The notes: generated by a model not told the origin, from the sequence alone. A stretch of DNA of 58,932 nt from an uncultured Prevotella sp. (GCA_905211345.1 CAJMAO010000005.1:1-58932); one strand, 5' to 3'; counted from the first letter of the stretch, positions 1 through 8,559 are shown. A program made the numbers and translations.

Positions 1-109
1 TCCGCTTTGCTCCACATGCGGTTAAGCATAGTTGGACCTCTTTGAGGCCCTATTATCACGAATGCCTATACTCCTGAACTGCGGATGAACCATATATATT
101 CCTCCGTTT

Positions 110-2599
110 TCACTCCATTTCCTCGCCGCCTCCGTGCTCCTCGCCGCCGGTAACGTTGCTGCCGGGGCGCTTCTTCGGCTGTTTGGCCTTCATGTTGCCG
201 AAGCTGTATGTGAGCGTGAAGTTGACCGTGCGGCCGCTGCCCCAGTTTTTCTGGTGGCGTGTGAAGGTGTCCGAACTGGTGAAGTTCTCGAACTTGCGTG
301 TGTTAAGCAGGTCGCGGCAGTTGATAGCAAGCGTCAGCTTGCGGTCTAAGAATGTCTTGCGTATACCGAGGTTCATGCTGAAGTTGGCCTTGCGGTATCC
401 CTGCGTTATGACCTGACGGGCGCGGTAGCGGCCGGTAAGCTGCACCGAGAGGTCCCAAGGCAGCATGAGGGAAGCCTGCATACGGGCGTTCCACGTAAAG
501 TTGTCGTCGCCGTCGCCTGTGATGGTCTGGCCGTCTATGTCGTAAGTAAAGCCGTTCAGCTTATAGTAGTACGCATTGGCCGTGGTGGTAAGGCTGAGTA
601 TCCTGAAAAACTGGTTCTTCATGACAAGCTCTAGACCGGTGCTCAGGCTGCTGGCCACGTTCATGTATGTTGAATACATCTTGTCATCAGCGGTGCTCTG
701 GTAGTTGATGCGCTGTATTACGTCGTCAGTGGGGCGGTAGTACGCGCTGACGAGAACGGAGTGGGCATCCCACGTCTTGAGATAGTTGAGCGAGAACGAG
801 TTGCTGTACTCCGGTGTAAGGGCCGGGTTACCGAATGATGTCATCGAGGCGTCGCGCGTGTTGCGGAAGCTGTTTAGCTGATGGCCGCGCGGACGGCGCA
901 GGCGGCGCGTATAGTTGAGCTGCAGCTGCTGTGTATCGTCGAAGGCATAAGAAAGGAACACGCTGGGGAACAGCTGGAAAAAGTCTTTCTTAAACGGTTT
1001 GTCGGGCACGGCCTTGCCGTGGTCTTGGTCGTACGTGTAGCTCGACGTGTTCACGCGCCAGTATTCGCCGCGCAGGCCGGCCATGACGCCGAGGCGTCCG
1101 AACTTTGTCGTGACCGTGGCATATAGCGCATGCAGGTCTTGGTCGTAGGCGAAGCGGTTGTAATCATCCTTGTTCTCCACCATGTTGGCTCCGCTCCACG
1201 ATGTCTTATCGATGTAGCTTTCCTGCGGCGAGTTGTCCCGGTCGAAGTTGGCTTGGTATCCTGCCTGCAGCAGCCAGTTCTCGGCTATCGGGTTCTCGTA
1301 GTCGAGTTTCACCTCCCACGAGTGGTTGCGCGAGTACATCGGGCGGAACTGATAGTCGTATTCCGTCGGCGCCGCGGGGTCAAGATAGGTGGTGCTGTCT
1401 TGGTAGACGTTGTTCTGGTCCATGCGCCAGTTATGGTAATCCACGGTGAAATCAATATAATGCTTGTCGGTGAAGTTGTGGCGGTAGTTGAACTCGCCGT
1501 AGAACATGCGCATGTCGTTGTCGCCCGACGAGTTGCGCAGCATCACGCGGGTGTCTTGCCCGGTAAGCAGCGAGCCGTAATGGTAGGGCGTCACGCCTCC
1601 GTTCTTGCGCGAACCTATCATCATCATGCCGGCCACTGAGAACACATCCTTGTCAGTAGCGCTGTAAGACAGGCCGGCGCGCGAGAACAGGTTGTTACCC
1701 ATGCGGTCGTTCTCGGTCTCGTAGGTTTGGTATTCGTCGGTGTTAAGGTACTCCTGATAGCTGTACGAGCCGCCCTCGTTGGCGCGGTGGCGGTAGCCAA
1801 TGTTGAGGTATCCCTCCCAGCGGCCTATGTTGAAGTTGATGTTTCCGCTGGCGTTGGCGTTGCCGTTGGTGTTGCCTCCGGCCTGCACAGAGCCGTAGTA
1901 TCCGGCCGTGCGGTTCTTCTTGAGCACGATGTTTATGATGCCGGCGCTGCCCTCCGCGCTGAACTTGGCCGACGGGTTGTCAATCACCTCTATGCGGTCG
2001 ATGCTCTCGGAGGGTATCTGCTGCAGTATCTCGGCGCGGTTGTCGCTTGTAAGTCCGCTGGCCTTGCCGTTTATCCACACCTCCACGCTGGTGTTGCCGC
2101 GCAGCGATATGTTGCCGTCGGTGTCCACCTCTACCGACGGTATGTTCTCAAGTACGTCGGTGGCGGCCATGCCGGCGTTGCTTATGTCCTGAGACACGTC
2201 GAACGACTTACGGTCAACCTCGAGCCTCATGGCGGGACGCTGGGCGGTGACTGTCACTTCCTCGAGCGTCTGGCTGTCCTCCGACAGGTGCACCGTCTTG
2301 AAGTTGGCGTGGCGGTGCTGCTCGTCAACGGCGAAAGGCTTGGCCACCTCGGTATAGCCGATGTAAGACAGCTTGGCCGTATACCGCCCGTAAGGCAGGC
2401 CGCTGATGGAGAACAATCCCTTCTCGTCTGATATGGCCCCTTTTACGAATTTCTGCGCCGCCTCGTCGTAGACGGCTATGTTGACAAACGGCATCGACTC
2501 GCCGGTGGCCGTGTCGACCACCTTTCCGCGTACGCTGCCTTGCGCGTGGCAGAGGGCGGCGCATAATATAAATAAGGTGAAAATAATAAGTTTCCTCAT
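110..2599 (-). CDS. TonB-dependent receptor, outer-membrane beta-barrel family
   Basis: An 829-residue outer-membrane receptor. It opens with a Sec signal peptide (MRKLIIFTLFILCAALCHAQ), followed by a carboxypeptidase-regulatory-like domain at about 22-105 (GKVVDTATGESMPFVNI), a TonB plug at about 130-230 (IERIEVIDNPSAKF-type segment, then AGIINIVLKK) and a large barrel to the C-terminus. The architecture matches the OMP_b-brl_3 type common in Bacteroidales, whose substrate cannot be read from sequence. No SusD partner lies next to it, so a SusCD glycan system is unlikely. The C-terminus ends in a Gly/Glu-rich tail (GGEEHGGGEEME), unusual for a barrel because it does not end on an aromatic residue. 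It is transcribed away from tRNA-Arg. Family assignment is firm; ligand unknown. Confidence 0.9.
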   Translation of the reverse strand: MRKLIIFTLFILCAALCHAQGSVRGKVVDTATGESMPFVNIAVYDEAAQKFVKGAISDEKGLFSISGLPYGRYTAKLSYIGYTEVAKPFAVDEQHRHANFKTVHLSEDSQTLEEVTVTAQRPAMRLEVDRKSFDVSQDISNAGMAATDVLENIPSVEVDTDGNISLRGNTSVEVWINGKASGLTSDNRAEILQQIPSESIDRIEVIDNPSAKFSAEGSAGIINIVLKKNRTAGYYGSVQAGGNTNGNANASGNINFNIGRWEGYLNIGYRHRANEGGSYSYQEYLNTDEYQTYETENDRMGNNLFSRAGLSYSATDKDVFSVAGMMMIGSRKNGGVTPYHYGSLLTGQDTRVMLRNSSGDNDMRMFYGEFNYRHNFTDKHYIDFTVDYHNWRMDQNNVYQDSTTYLDPAAPTEYDYQFRPMYSRNHSWEVKLDYENPIAENWLLQAGYQANFDRDNSPQESYIDKTSWSGANMVENKDDYNRFAYDQDLHALYATVTTKFGRLGVMAGLRGEYWRVNTSSYTYDQDHGKAVPDKPFKKDFFQLFPSVFLSYAFDDTQQLQLNYTRRLRRPRGHQLNSFRNTRDASMTSFGNPALTPEYSNSFSLNYLKTWDAHSVLVSAYYRPTDDVIQRINYQSTADDKMYSTYMNVASSLSTGLELVMKNQFFRILSLTTTANAYYYKLNGFTYDIDGQTITGDGDDNFTWNARMQASLMLPWDLSVQLTGRYRARQVITQGYRKANFSMNLGIRKTFLDRKLTLAINCRDLLNTRKFENFTSSDTFTRHQKNWGSGRTVNFTLTYSFGNMKAKQPKKRPGSNVTGGEEHGGGEEME

Positions 2600-2663
2600 A
2601 ACACTTAATATGATGTCCAGTGTCTTTAAAAGTTTAATCGTTTATACGTTTTTTTGCAAATAA

Positions 2664-2695
2664 TTTGGTATTACGGCACAAACAGATTACCTTTG
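2664..2695 (+). promoter_or_regulatory. Promoter of tRNA-Arg
   Basis: TTTG at 2664-2667 and TACCTTTG at 2688-2695 are separated by 20 bp, matching the Bacteroides consensus -33 TTTG / -7 TAnnTTTG. The expected start is near 2702, a few bases before the mature tRNA 5' end. Confidence 0.8.
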
Positions 2696-2705
2696 CAGCC
2701 GGATT

Positions 2706-2777
2706 GGTCTCATAGTTCAATGGATAGAACAAGTCTCTCCTAAAGATTAGATCCGAGTTCGATTCTCGGTGAGACCA
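2706..2777 (+). tRNA. tRNA-Arg (anticodon CCT)
   Basis: The sequence folds as a complete cloverleaf: acceptor GGTCTCA with TGAGACC, D-arm GTTC/GAAC, anticodon stem AGTCT/AGATT with loop CTCCTAA, and T-arm CCGAG/CTCGG with loop TTCGATT. The discriminator base is A and the CCA end is not encoded. Anticodon CCT reads AGG arginine codons. It is a single-gene unit with its own promoter and terminator. I found no second copy of the 3' end that would suggest an integrated element. Confidence 0.95.
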
Positions 2778-2794
2778 CAATTCCTCCTTTCTTT

Positions 2795-2827
2795 GGCGTG
2801 CAATGCCCTTGGCTTGCGCGCCTTTTT
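2795..2827 (+). terminator. Rho-independent terminator after tRNA-Arg
   Basis: GGCGTGCAA pairs with TTGCGCGCC (one G-U) around a 10-nt loop, followed directly by TTTTT. It lies 18 bp after the tRNA, in the right place to end that transcript. Confidence 0.75.
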
Positions 2828-2953
2828 CGTGCCGTTACGTATTGGCAGACGGCCTTGAAAGCCGCCTGTGGCCATAAAATTTCGGCATTTACACCATAGT
2901 TTTCGGCATCGCTCCGGTCGCAAAACGTAACTCCCTGATTATCAACCACTTTT

Positions 2954-3050
2954 CTATGGCCTTACAAAAGGTGGCCTTTCGCCTTGCAAAAGGTGGCCTT
3001 TCAGGTGGTAAAAGACGGTCTTTCGAAAGGCGAAAGACGGCATATTGCCT
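2954..3050. repeat. Four-unit AAAG...CTTT array (copy 1)
   Basis: A run of units such as AAAGGTGGCCTTT, AAAGACGGTCTTT and AAAGACGGCATATT, spaced about 22 bp apart, with a partial extra unit at the left end. The rest of the gap from 2828 to 3207 shows no gene or other structure I can name. Same family as the arrays near 13055, 16594, 18837, 22199, 35129, 37302, 39702, 44097, 47859, 51931 and 56297. Confidence 0.85.
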
Positions 3051-3207
3051 GGCGGTTTGCCGTAATACGGTTTTTTATGAATTACATTTGCATATTACAA
3101 ATAAAAGACATACATTTGCGATTCGGTAACTCATAAATATCTCTGAACAAAAAAGCACGCTTACGCTAACAAGCGACAGTGTTGAACAACGCTGCCGACC
3201 GACAAAC

Positions 3208-4149
3208 ATGACAATGACAAAACACATAACAAACACTTGCATCGTAGACACTTATTACACCCTTACGCTCTACCTGCTGTATGCCGGCAATGAAGAAATA
3301 GAGCGCACCCACTTCTTCGTAGGCAACACCATTGACGACGGCACGGCGCAAAAGCTGCCGCACTGCACGAAAATAAAACGGGTGAAAAGCATGCTGCTGT
3401 TCAGGATCAAGGCCGCCGTAAAATGGCCTTTCATAAGGCATACAAAGATATACGCCCAAGACCACATACGCATAGCAAACGGACTGATAGGCCGCAACAA
3501 GTACACGCTGATAGAAGACGCGCCCGGCGTGTTCGCCATTTATGACAAGGTGGCTTTCCTGCGCATCTACGAGGTGTCGAAATGGAAGCGGTTCAAGTAC
3601 GGCCCGGTGTACCAACGCCACATGGGGATGAACCGACAGTGCGTAAACAGGCTGATAACCGAATACTGCGACTGCGACGCGCTGCGCGGCAAACGGTACG
3701 AGAGGCTCGACTTGCGCTCCTTATGGCAGCAAGCCGACACGGCGAAACAGGACTTCATACGCTCGGTGTTCGGCATCGGGCAGCCTTCGGGCGGATGCGA
3801 CACGATAGTTTTCTCGCAACCGCTGACCGTTGACTGCGGCCTGAGCGACGACGAAATGGCCGACGTGTACAGGCCGTACATCGACAAATACGCGGGGCAC
3901 GTCATCGTAAAGCCTCACCCGCGGGACACGTTTGACTGGCAGGCGCGCTTCCCCGAGGTGAAGATACTGAAGACGAAGGCGCCGATGCAGTTGCTCTGCG
4001 CAATGGGCTACGAATTCAAGACGGCTGTTACCGTAACTTCCACGGCCATCAGCGCAATGCCGGCCGATACGAAAATAATATGGATAGGCTCAGCCGTAAA
4101 CGATAAAATAAGAAAAGTATACGGTGACATTAAAAATCCGAGGGAATAA
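3208..4149 (+). CDS. Putative glycosyltransferase, GT52-like
   Basis: A 313-residue cytoplasmic protein resembling the GT52 family (sialyltransferase/polysaccharide transferases). The C-terminal half has the family-like stretch HVIVKPHPRDTFDW followed by FPEVKIL and a TVTSTAI segment, the pattern seen in nucleotide-sugar transferases with a GT-B fold. A second ATG lies two codons downstream of the chosen start. The gene stands alone between the tRNA and gpmI and is not next to the main glycan cluster at 35-52 kb, though it probably serves the same surface glycan or lipid A core. Donor sugar and acceptor are unknown; sialic acid is only one possibility. Confidence 0.65.
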   Translation: MTMTKHITNTCIVDTYYTLTLYLLYAGNEEIERTHFFVGNTIDDGTAQKLPHCTKIKRVKSMLLFRIKAAVKWPFIRHTKIYAQDHIRIANGLIGRNKYTLIEDAPGVFAIYDKVAFLRIYEVSKWKRFKYGPVYQRHMGMNRQCVNRLITEYCDCDALRGKRYERLDLRSLWQQADTAKQDFIRSVFGIGQPSGGCDTIVFSQPLTVDCGLSDDEMADVYRPYIDKYAGHVIVKPHPRDTFDWQARFPEVKILKTKAPMQLLCAMGYEFKTAVTVTSTAISAMPADTKIIWIGSAVNDKIRKVYGDIKNPRE

Positions 4150-4160
4150 GAGCGACGACG

Positions 4161-4374
4161 GCTTGCACTAACTTTACATAATTTAGGCTGCGCCTCGGAA
4201 TTGAAAATAAATGTTCGTTTCACTCACATTTATTTTGCATTTGCCTTGCGGCGACTTGGCAGTTCACTCGGCTTGCACTAACTTTACATAACTTAGGCTG
4301 CGCCTCGGAAATGAAAATAAATGTTCGTTTCACTCACATTTATTTTGCATTTCACTCGGCTTGCACTAACTTTG
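4161..4374 (+). repeat. Tandemly duplicated promoter block upstream of gpmI
   Basis: The block beginning GCTTGCACTAACTTTACATAA starts at 4161 and again at 4271 (period 110 bp). A shortened third start at 4359 (GCTTGCACTAACTTTGCACC) forms the actual promoter. Copies 1 and 2 each carry a 33-bp hairpin (4204-4236 and 4314-4346). Only the last unit has an intact TAACTTTG; the earlier ones read TAACTTTAC. Confidence 0.8.
4314..4374 (+). promoter_or_regulatory. Hairpin-linked promoter of gpmI
   Basis: A 33-bp hairpin (arms AAAATAAATGT and ACATTTATTTT, loop TCGTTTCACTC) ends in TTTTG, which supplies the -33 TTTG. Exactly 20 bp after the hairpin lies TAACTTTG (4367-4374). The start is expected near 4381, giving a leader of about 20 nt. 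The same arrangement precedes three other operons in the window. Confidence 0.7.
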
Positions 4375-4400
4375 CACCAGATTTCTAAGACTAACTGATT

Positions 4401-5924
4401 ATGGCAAAGAAAGCATTACTGATGATACTCGACGGATGGGGTATCGGAAAACACGGCGAAGGCGACGTAATATTCAATACGCCTACTCCTTATCTTGATT
4501 ACCTTAACGCCGTAAGCCCGCACTCACAGCTGCAGGCTTCGGGCGAAGACGTGGGCCTGCCCGACGGACAAATGGGAAACTCGGAGGTAGGACACCTCAA
4601 CATCGGCGCGGGGCGCATCGTTTATCAAGACCTTGTTAAAATCAACCGCGCCTGCAAGGACGGCTCGATACTCGACAACCCGGAGATAAAAAACGCCTAC
4701 GGATACGCGCAGAAAACAGGCAAGAAGCTGCACCTGATGGGACTGACATCGAACGGCGGCGTGCACTCATCGCTCGACCACCTGTTCAAACTCATCGAAA
4801 TAGGCAAGCACTACGGCTTGAACGACGTTTACGTGCACTGCTTCATGGACGGCCGCGACACCGACCCGAAGAGCGGCGCGGGCTTCATCAAGGAGCTTGA
4901 GGACGTGTGCAAGCAGAACGGCGCGCACGTGGCAAGCATCGTTGGCCGCTTCTACGCCATGGACCGCGACAAGCGATGGGCGCGCGTGAAAGAGGCTTAC
5001 GACCTGCTAGTAGAAGGCAAGGGCAAACAGGCCGACGACATGGTGAAAGCCATGGAGGAGAGCTACGCCGAAGGAGTGACCGACGAATTCATCAAGCCTA
5101 TCAACAACTCGGCCGTTGACGGCACGATACAAGAAGGCGACGTGGTGATATTCATCAACTTCCGCAACGACCGCGCAAAGGAGCTTACGCAGGTATTGAC
5201 CCAGCAGGACATGCCGGAGGAAGGCATGCACACGGTGAAAGACCTGCAATATTACTGCATGACGCCTTACGACGCGTCGTTCAAGGGCGTGCACGTGCTG
5301 TTCCCCAAGGAGAACGTGGAGGACACCCTAGGCGAATATCTCAGCAAACAGGGCAAGAAACAACTGCATACGGCAGAGACGGAGAAGTACGCCCACGTTA
5401 CGTTCTTCTTCAACGGAGGCCGCGAGGCACCGTTCGACGGCGAGGACCGCATACTCGTGCCGTCGCCGAAGGTTGCCACGTATGACCTGAAACCCGAAAT
5501 GAGCGCATACGAAGTGAAAGACAAGCTCGTGGGAGCGATAAACACGCAGGAGTATGACTTTATCGTAGTGAACTTCGCCAACGGCGACATGGTGGGGCAC
5601 ACTGGCGTTTACCATGCCATAGCCAAGGCCGTATGGGCCGTTGACCACTGCGTGAAAGAAGTGATAGAGGCCGCCAAGGCCAACGGCTATGAGGCAATAA
5701 TAATAGCCGACCACGGCAACGCCGACAACGCCATAAACGCCGACGGCACGCCTAACACGGCCCACTCGTTGAACCCCGTGCCGTTCATCTACGTGACCGA
5801 CAACAACAGCGCCACCGTGAAAGACGGACGGTTGGCCGACGTGGCGCCATCGATACTCCACATCATGGGTCTCGAACAACCGGCAGACATGACCGGCGAG
5901 AACCTTATATGCGACAACAAGTAA
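4401..5924 (+). CDS. gpmI: 2,3-bisphosphoglycerate-independent phosphoglycerate mutase
   Basis: Interconverts 3- and 2-phosphoglycerate in glycolysis and gluconeogenesis through a phosphoserine intermediate. Length (507 residues) is typical. The N-terminus MAKKALLMILDGWG holds the metal-binding Asp, NSEVGHLNIGAG carries the nucleophile Ser61, and the later DGRDTDPKSG, GRFYAMDRD and IIADHGNADN segments supply the remaining metal and phosphate ligands. It is a monocistronic unit between a hairpin-linked promoter and a strong convergent terminator. Assignment is certain. Confidence 0.98.
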   Translation: MAKKALLMILDGWGIGKHGEGDVIFNTPTPYLDYLNAVSPHSQLQASGEDVGLPDGQMGNSEVGHLNIGAGRIVYQDLVKINRACKDGSILDNPEIKNAYGYAQKTGKKLHLMGLTSNGGVHSSLDHLFKLIEIGKHYGLNDVYVHCFMDGRDTDPKSGAGFIKELEDVCKQNGAHVASIVGRFYAMDRDKRWARVKEAYDLLVEGKGKQADDMVKAMEESYAEGVTDEFIKPINNSAVDGTIQEGDVVIFINFRNDRAKELTQVLTQQDMPEEGMHTVKDLQYYCMTPYDASFKGVHVLFPKENVEDTLGEYLSKQGKKQLHTAETEKYAHVTFFFNGGREAPFDGEDRILVPSPKVATYDLKPEMSAYEVKDKLVGAINTQEYDFIVVNFANGDMVGHTGVYHAIAKAVWAVDHCVKEVIEAAKANGYEAIIIADHGNADNAINADGTPNTAHSLNPVPFIYVTDNNSATVKDGRLADVAPSILHIMGLEQPADMTGENLICDNK

Positions 5925-5951
5925 GCCCCTGAAAGGGTTTATGACAATAAT

Positions 5952-5986
5952 AAATCCCGTGTTTCGCGATGCGAAACACGGGATTT
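5952..5986. terminator. Bidirectional terminator between gpmI and ispF
   Basis: A perfect 16-bp stem (AAATCCCGTGTTTCGC with its complement) around a GAT triloop, with A- and T-rich flanks on the two sides. It lies between two convergent genes and can serve both. Confidence 0.85.
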
Positions 5987-6011
5987 TACTTATCCGTAAG
6001 CCATCAGGCGG

Positions 6012-6947
6012 TCAATCATTGACAATCAACGCCACGGCGTATGCGCTCATACCCTCCTCACGCCCGGTGAAACCTAGGCGCTCAGTGGTCGTGGCCTTTA
6101 TCGAAATACAGTCTTCGTCGATGCCCATCACATCGGCCAAGCAAGCCTTCATGGCCGGCACGTGCGGATTGATTTTAGGCCGCTCGGCGCACACAGTAGC
6201 GTCAATGTTGCCCACACGGTAGCCTTTAGTGGCTATAAGCCCTACCGTCTTGCGCAGCAGAATCTTGCTGTCTACGTTCAAAGTGTCGGCCGACGTGTCA
6301 GGGAAATGATAGCCTATGTCGCGCATGTTGGCCGCGCCAAGCAAAGCGTCGCATATCGCGTGAATCAGCACATCGGCGTCACTATGGCCCAACAAGCCCT
6401 CAGTGTGCTCAATCTTTATGCCTCCAAGCCACAAGTCGCGCCCCGCGACAAGGCGGTGGACATCGTAACCGAAACCGACACGAGCCAAGCCCATATCAGA
6501 CACCCACCCCAACCCTCCCGAAGGGAGGGAGCTTGATATGCTTTTTTTGCAGTTGTTGCCAAGTTGGAGATGTTGCCTATCAATGGCGTCACCGATAGCG
6601 TCAAGCACTCCGTCCGTGTCATGTAACACTTCCTCATTTGTAAAACGTAACACTGCAAAGCCTTGTTTTGCCAAGTCTTTCGTTCGCTCCGCGTCTTTCT
6701 CCGGTTGTTCGCCGTCAAAGTGATAACCGCCGTCTATCTCGATGATAAGACGGTAGTTTAGGCAAACAAAGTCAGGAATATAGTCGAATATAGGGTGTTG
6801 GCGGCGGAAATGCACGCCTAATTTTCTTCCTGAAATATAACTCCAAAGCACGGTTTCTGCTTCAGTAGGTTTCCGGCGCATTTCTTTTGCCCTCTCCAAC
6901 AACAATCGATAGGTCGTTGCATCATTAGTCTCGTAACCGTATTTCAT
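6012..6947 (-). CDS. ispF: DUF559 nuclease domain fused in frame to IspF (MEcPP synthase)
   Basis: One 311-codon open frame with two parts. Residues 1-125 are a DUF559/PF04480 PD-(D/E)XK-type domain (MRRKPTEAETVLW, then DYIPDFVCLNYRLIIEIDGG). Residues 152-311 are a complete IspF, which makes 2-C-methyl-D-erythritol 2,4-cyclodiphosphate in the MEP isoprenoid pathway (GFGYDVHRL, LLGHSDADVLIHA, ATTTERLGFTGREEG). The linker at 137-151 (SSSLPSGGLGWVSD) is translated from a REP-like module at 6499-6541. IspF can also start internally at Met152 (6494), which would give a normal 160-residue enzyme. Whether a fusion protein is made or the repeat merely removed the stop codon is unknown. The IspF function itself is certain. 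Confidence 0.85.
   Translation of the reverse strand: MKYGYETNDATTYRLLLERAKEMRRKPTEAETVLWSYISGRKLGVHFRRQHPIFDYIPDFVCLNYRLIIEIDGGYHFDGEQPEKDAERTKDLAKQGFAVLRFTNEEVLHDTDGVLDAIGDAIDRQHLQLGNNCKKSISSSLPSGGLGWVSDMGLARVGFGYDVHRLVAGRDLWLGGIKIEHTEGLLGHSDADVLIHAICDALLGAANMRDIGYHFPDTSADTLNVDSKILLRKTVGLIATKGYRVGNIDATVCAERPKINPHVPAMKACLADVMGIDEDCISIKATTTERLGFTGREEGMSAYAVALIVND
6499..6541. repeat. REP-like module inside the DUF559-ispF frame
   Basis: GACACCCACCCCAACCCTCC followed by a CCCTCCC-GAAGGGAGGG hairpin and GCTTGATATGC. It is the left-orientation form of the module found in pairs at 32.9, 37.2-37.5, 39.6-39.9, 40.9-41.0 and 55.0-55.1 kb. Here it is translated as the linker between two domains. Confidence 0.85.
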
Positions 6948-6971
6948 ATTGAATACCTATCACAACGCACC

Positions 6972-7016
6972 TGACACCCACCCTAACCCTCTACCAAGGG
7001 AGGAAGTTTGATTTGC
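6972..7016. repeat. Degenerate REP-like module
   Basis: GACACCCACCCTAACCCTCT...AAGGGAGGAAGTTTGATTTGC, just upstream of the DUF559 start codon and in the same orientation as the copy at 6499. From here to 7146 I see only AT-rich sequence with no gene. Confidence 0.7.
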
Positions 7017-7146
7017 GTTGTTGATTGTAATTTTATTGTGACTATATATTTGTTATATGTATATTAGAGGTGAAATGTTACATGGACACCGCCCTTTTCA
7101 GCGTTTTATCACACCCTACTCATTATCAAACACACCCTTAAAGGCA

Positions 7147-7318
7147 TTTTAAAGCCCTTCCCTTCGGGAGGGGTTTGGGGTAGGTTTCACCTTAAGAGCC
7201 CTTCCCTTCGGGAGGGGTTTGGGGTAGGTTTCACCTTAAAAGCCCTTCCTTTCGGGAGGGGTTGTGGTAGGTTTCACCTTTAAAGCCCTTCCCTTCGGGA
7301 GGGGTTGGGGTAGGTTTA
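7147..7318. repeat. Four tandem copies of a 41-44-bp GC-rich hairpin unit
   Basis: Four consecutive units (AAAGCCCTTCCCTTCGGGAG..., then GGGGTAGGTTTCACCTT) abut the porV stop codon, and the last unit contributes to it. Each holds a CCCTTCCC/GGGAGGGG hairpin. The end resembles the REP-like module but uses GGTTTCACC in place of GGGTGTT, so it is a related subtype. It may act as the 3' end of the porU-porV transcript. Confidence 0.8.
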
Positions 7319-8488
7319 CCTCCTGAACAAATCCTTGATACCGTCCATATCGAACGTCAGGGTGAAGCGCAGCGTCTGGTCGAGAGGGTTGCTCTTGGCC
7401 GTGGCCCATACGTAACCGCAGTCCAAGGAGAACGCGCTCATGCGGAAACCGGCACCGAACGTGAAGTACTTTCGGTTGCCCTTGTTCTCCGACTCGTGAT
7501 GGTAACCGGCGCGCAGGCTGAACTTATCGTTATAGACATACTCCGCTCCGACGCTCCATCGTATCTCCTGAAGTTCCTCCTTGAAGCCCCCGGGCGCGTC
7601 GCCGAAGCTCTTGAAGATACCTGAAATGCTTGATGTGTTATAGTAATCATCAATGGCTTGCTGGTAATCCGCGTCATCCTCGGTCTGTCCGTCTTCGGGT
7701 ATAGGCATCGTAGGAATGAGCAGTTTGTTGGCATCGGCTGCTATCGTGAAGCGGTTGTACTCGTCAATGGGCACCATGAGCGACGCTCCGAGGCGCAGGT
7801 TCGTTGGTATGAACTCGCTTCGGTCATCGTTACCCATGTTGATCTTGCTACCTATATTGCTGATGTTCAAGCCCAAACCGAGCTGGCACTCACGCGCCCC
7901 TATCATTATGTAGTCCTGGTAATAGCAGGCTATGTCGGCCGCAAAGGCGCTTCCAGCCTTCTTCTCGTCCTCGTAGTCGTATGTTATGTCGGAGTAAATC
8001 CACCTCACCGCCGCCGCGATTGAAAACTTTTCGCTAAGCATGAGCGAGTAAGCCACATCGACGGACATCTCGTAAGGGTTGACCGTCATCGAGCCTGCTT
8101 CCTCGGAAGTCATCACCTCTCCCAACGAGAAATAACGCAAAGAGGCCGACACCGCGCTGTAATCGCCTATGCGGTAATAGCCCGCGAGATAGGCCAAGTC
8201 CATGTCGTTGACGAGCTGGCGCAGCCAAGGCGTATAGTTGACGGCCACTCCCGCGCGGCTGATACAGAACGGATACTTGGCCGGGTTCCAGTATTGTGAG
8301 TTCACGTCAGGGTCGGTAGCCGCACCCACGTCGCCCATACCGGCGGCGCGCGCGTCAGGAGCTATGGTCTGGGATGTCACCGAATTGCGCTCAGGATTGA
8401 AGATGTCAGTCTTCTCTTGCGCCCCTACGCCGAGCGAAACGGCGGCAAACAGCACTGCAAACAGTATTCTAAGGTGCTTCATTGTCAT
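7316..8488 (-). CDS. porV: Type IX secretion outer-membrane protein PorV
   Basis: A 390-residue FadL-like beta-barrel with a signal peptide (HLRILFAVLFAAVSLGVGAQ; a second Met two codons in is an alternative start). PorV (LptO) shuttles type IX cargo from the translocon to the PorU-containing attachment complex. Supporting features are the N-terminal APDARAAGMGDVGAATDPD segment and repeated barrel strands such as FSLRAGYHHESENKGNRKYF. It lies 71 bp downstream of porU on the same strand, the order known from Porphyromonas gingivalis. Secreted proteins with type IX-like C-termini are encoded nearby (16820, 22377, 56928). Assignment is strong. Confidence 0.93.
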   Translation of the reverse strand: MTMKHLRILFAVLFAAVSLGVGAQEKTDIFNPERNSVTSQTIAPDARAAGMGDVGAATDPDVNSQYWNPAKYPFCISRAGVAVNYTPWLRQLVNDMDLAYLAGYYRIGDYSAVSASLRYFSLGEVMTSEEAGSMTVNPYEMSVDVAYSLMLSEKFSIAAAVRWIYSDITYDYEDEKKAGSAFAADIACYYQDYIMIGARECQLGLGLNISNIGSKINMGNDDRSEFIPTNLRLGASLMVPIDEYNRFTIAADANKLLIPTMPIPEDGQTEDDADYQQAIDDYYNTSSISGIFKSFGDAPGGFKEELQEIRWSVGAEYVYNDKFSLRAGYHHESENKGNRKYFTFGAGFRMSAFSLDCGYVWATAKSNPLDQTLRFTLTFDMDGIKDLFRR

Positions 8489-8559
8489 GTCTTTTGATAT
8501 TCCAAAGATGGTTTAATTGTTAATTTTTAATTGTTAATTTCTCACATGAAGATGTGAGG

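Noticed and set aside
1..109. Possible RNA or gene end at the left edge
   Set aside because: Short stem-like words are present, but nothing can be assigned without the sequence before the window.
1727..2431. A 234-codon plus-strand open frame opposite the first TonB receptor gene
   Set aside because: It is a mirror of the GC-rich coding strand, with Val/Ala/Arg-heavy composition, no recognisable domain and a well-supported gene on the other strand.
2706..2777. tRNA-Arg as an integration site of a mobile element
   Set aside because: No duplicate of the tRNA 3' end, no integrase and no shift in composition follow it.
2954..3050. CRISPR array interpretation of the four-unit repeats
   Set aside because: Units are only about 22 bp with no long unique spacers, every array has the same unit number, and there are no cas genes.
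7040..7060. TATATTTG box on the plus strand near 7044
   Set aside because: No plus-strand gene follows; the stretch is AT-rich and such boxes occur by chance.
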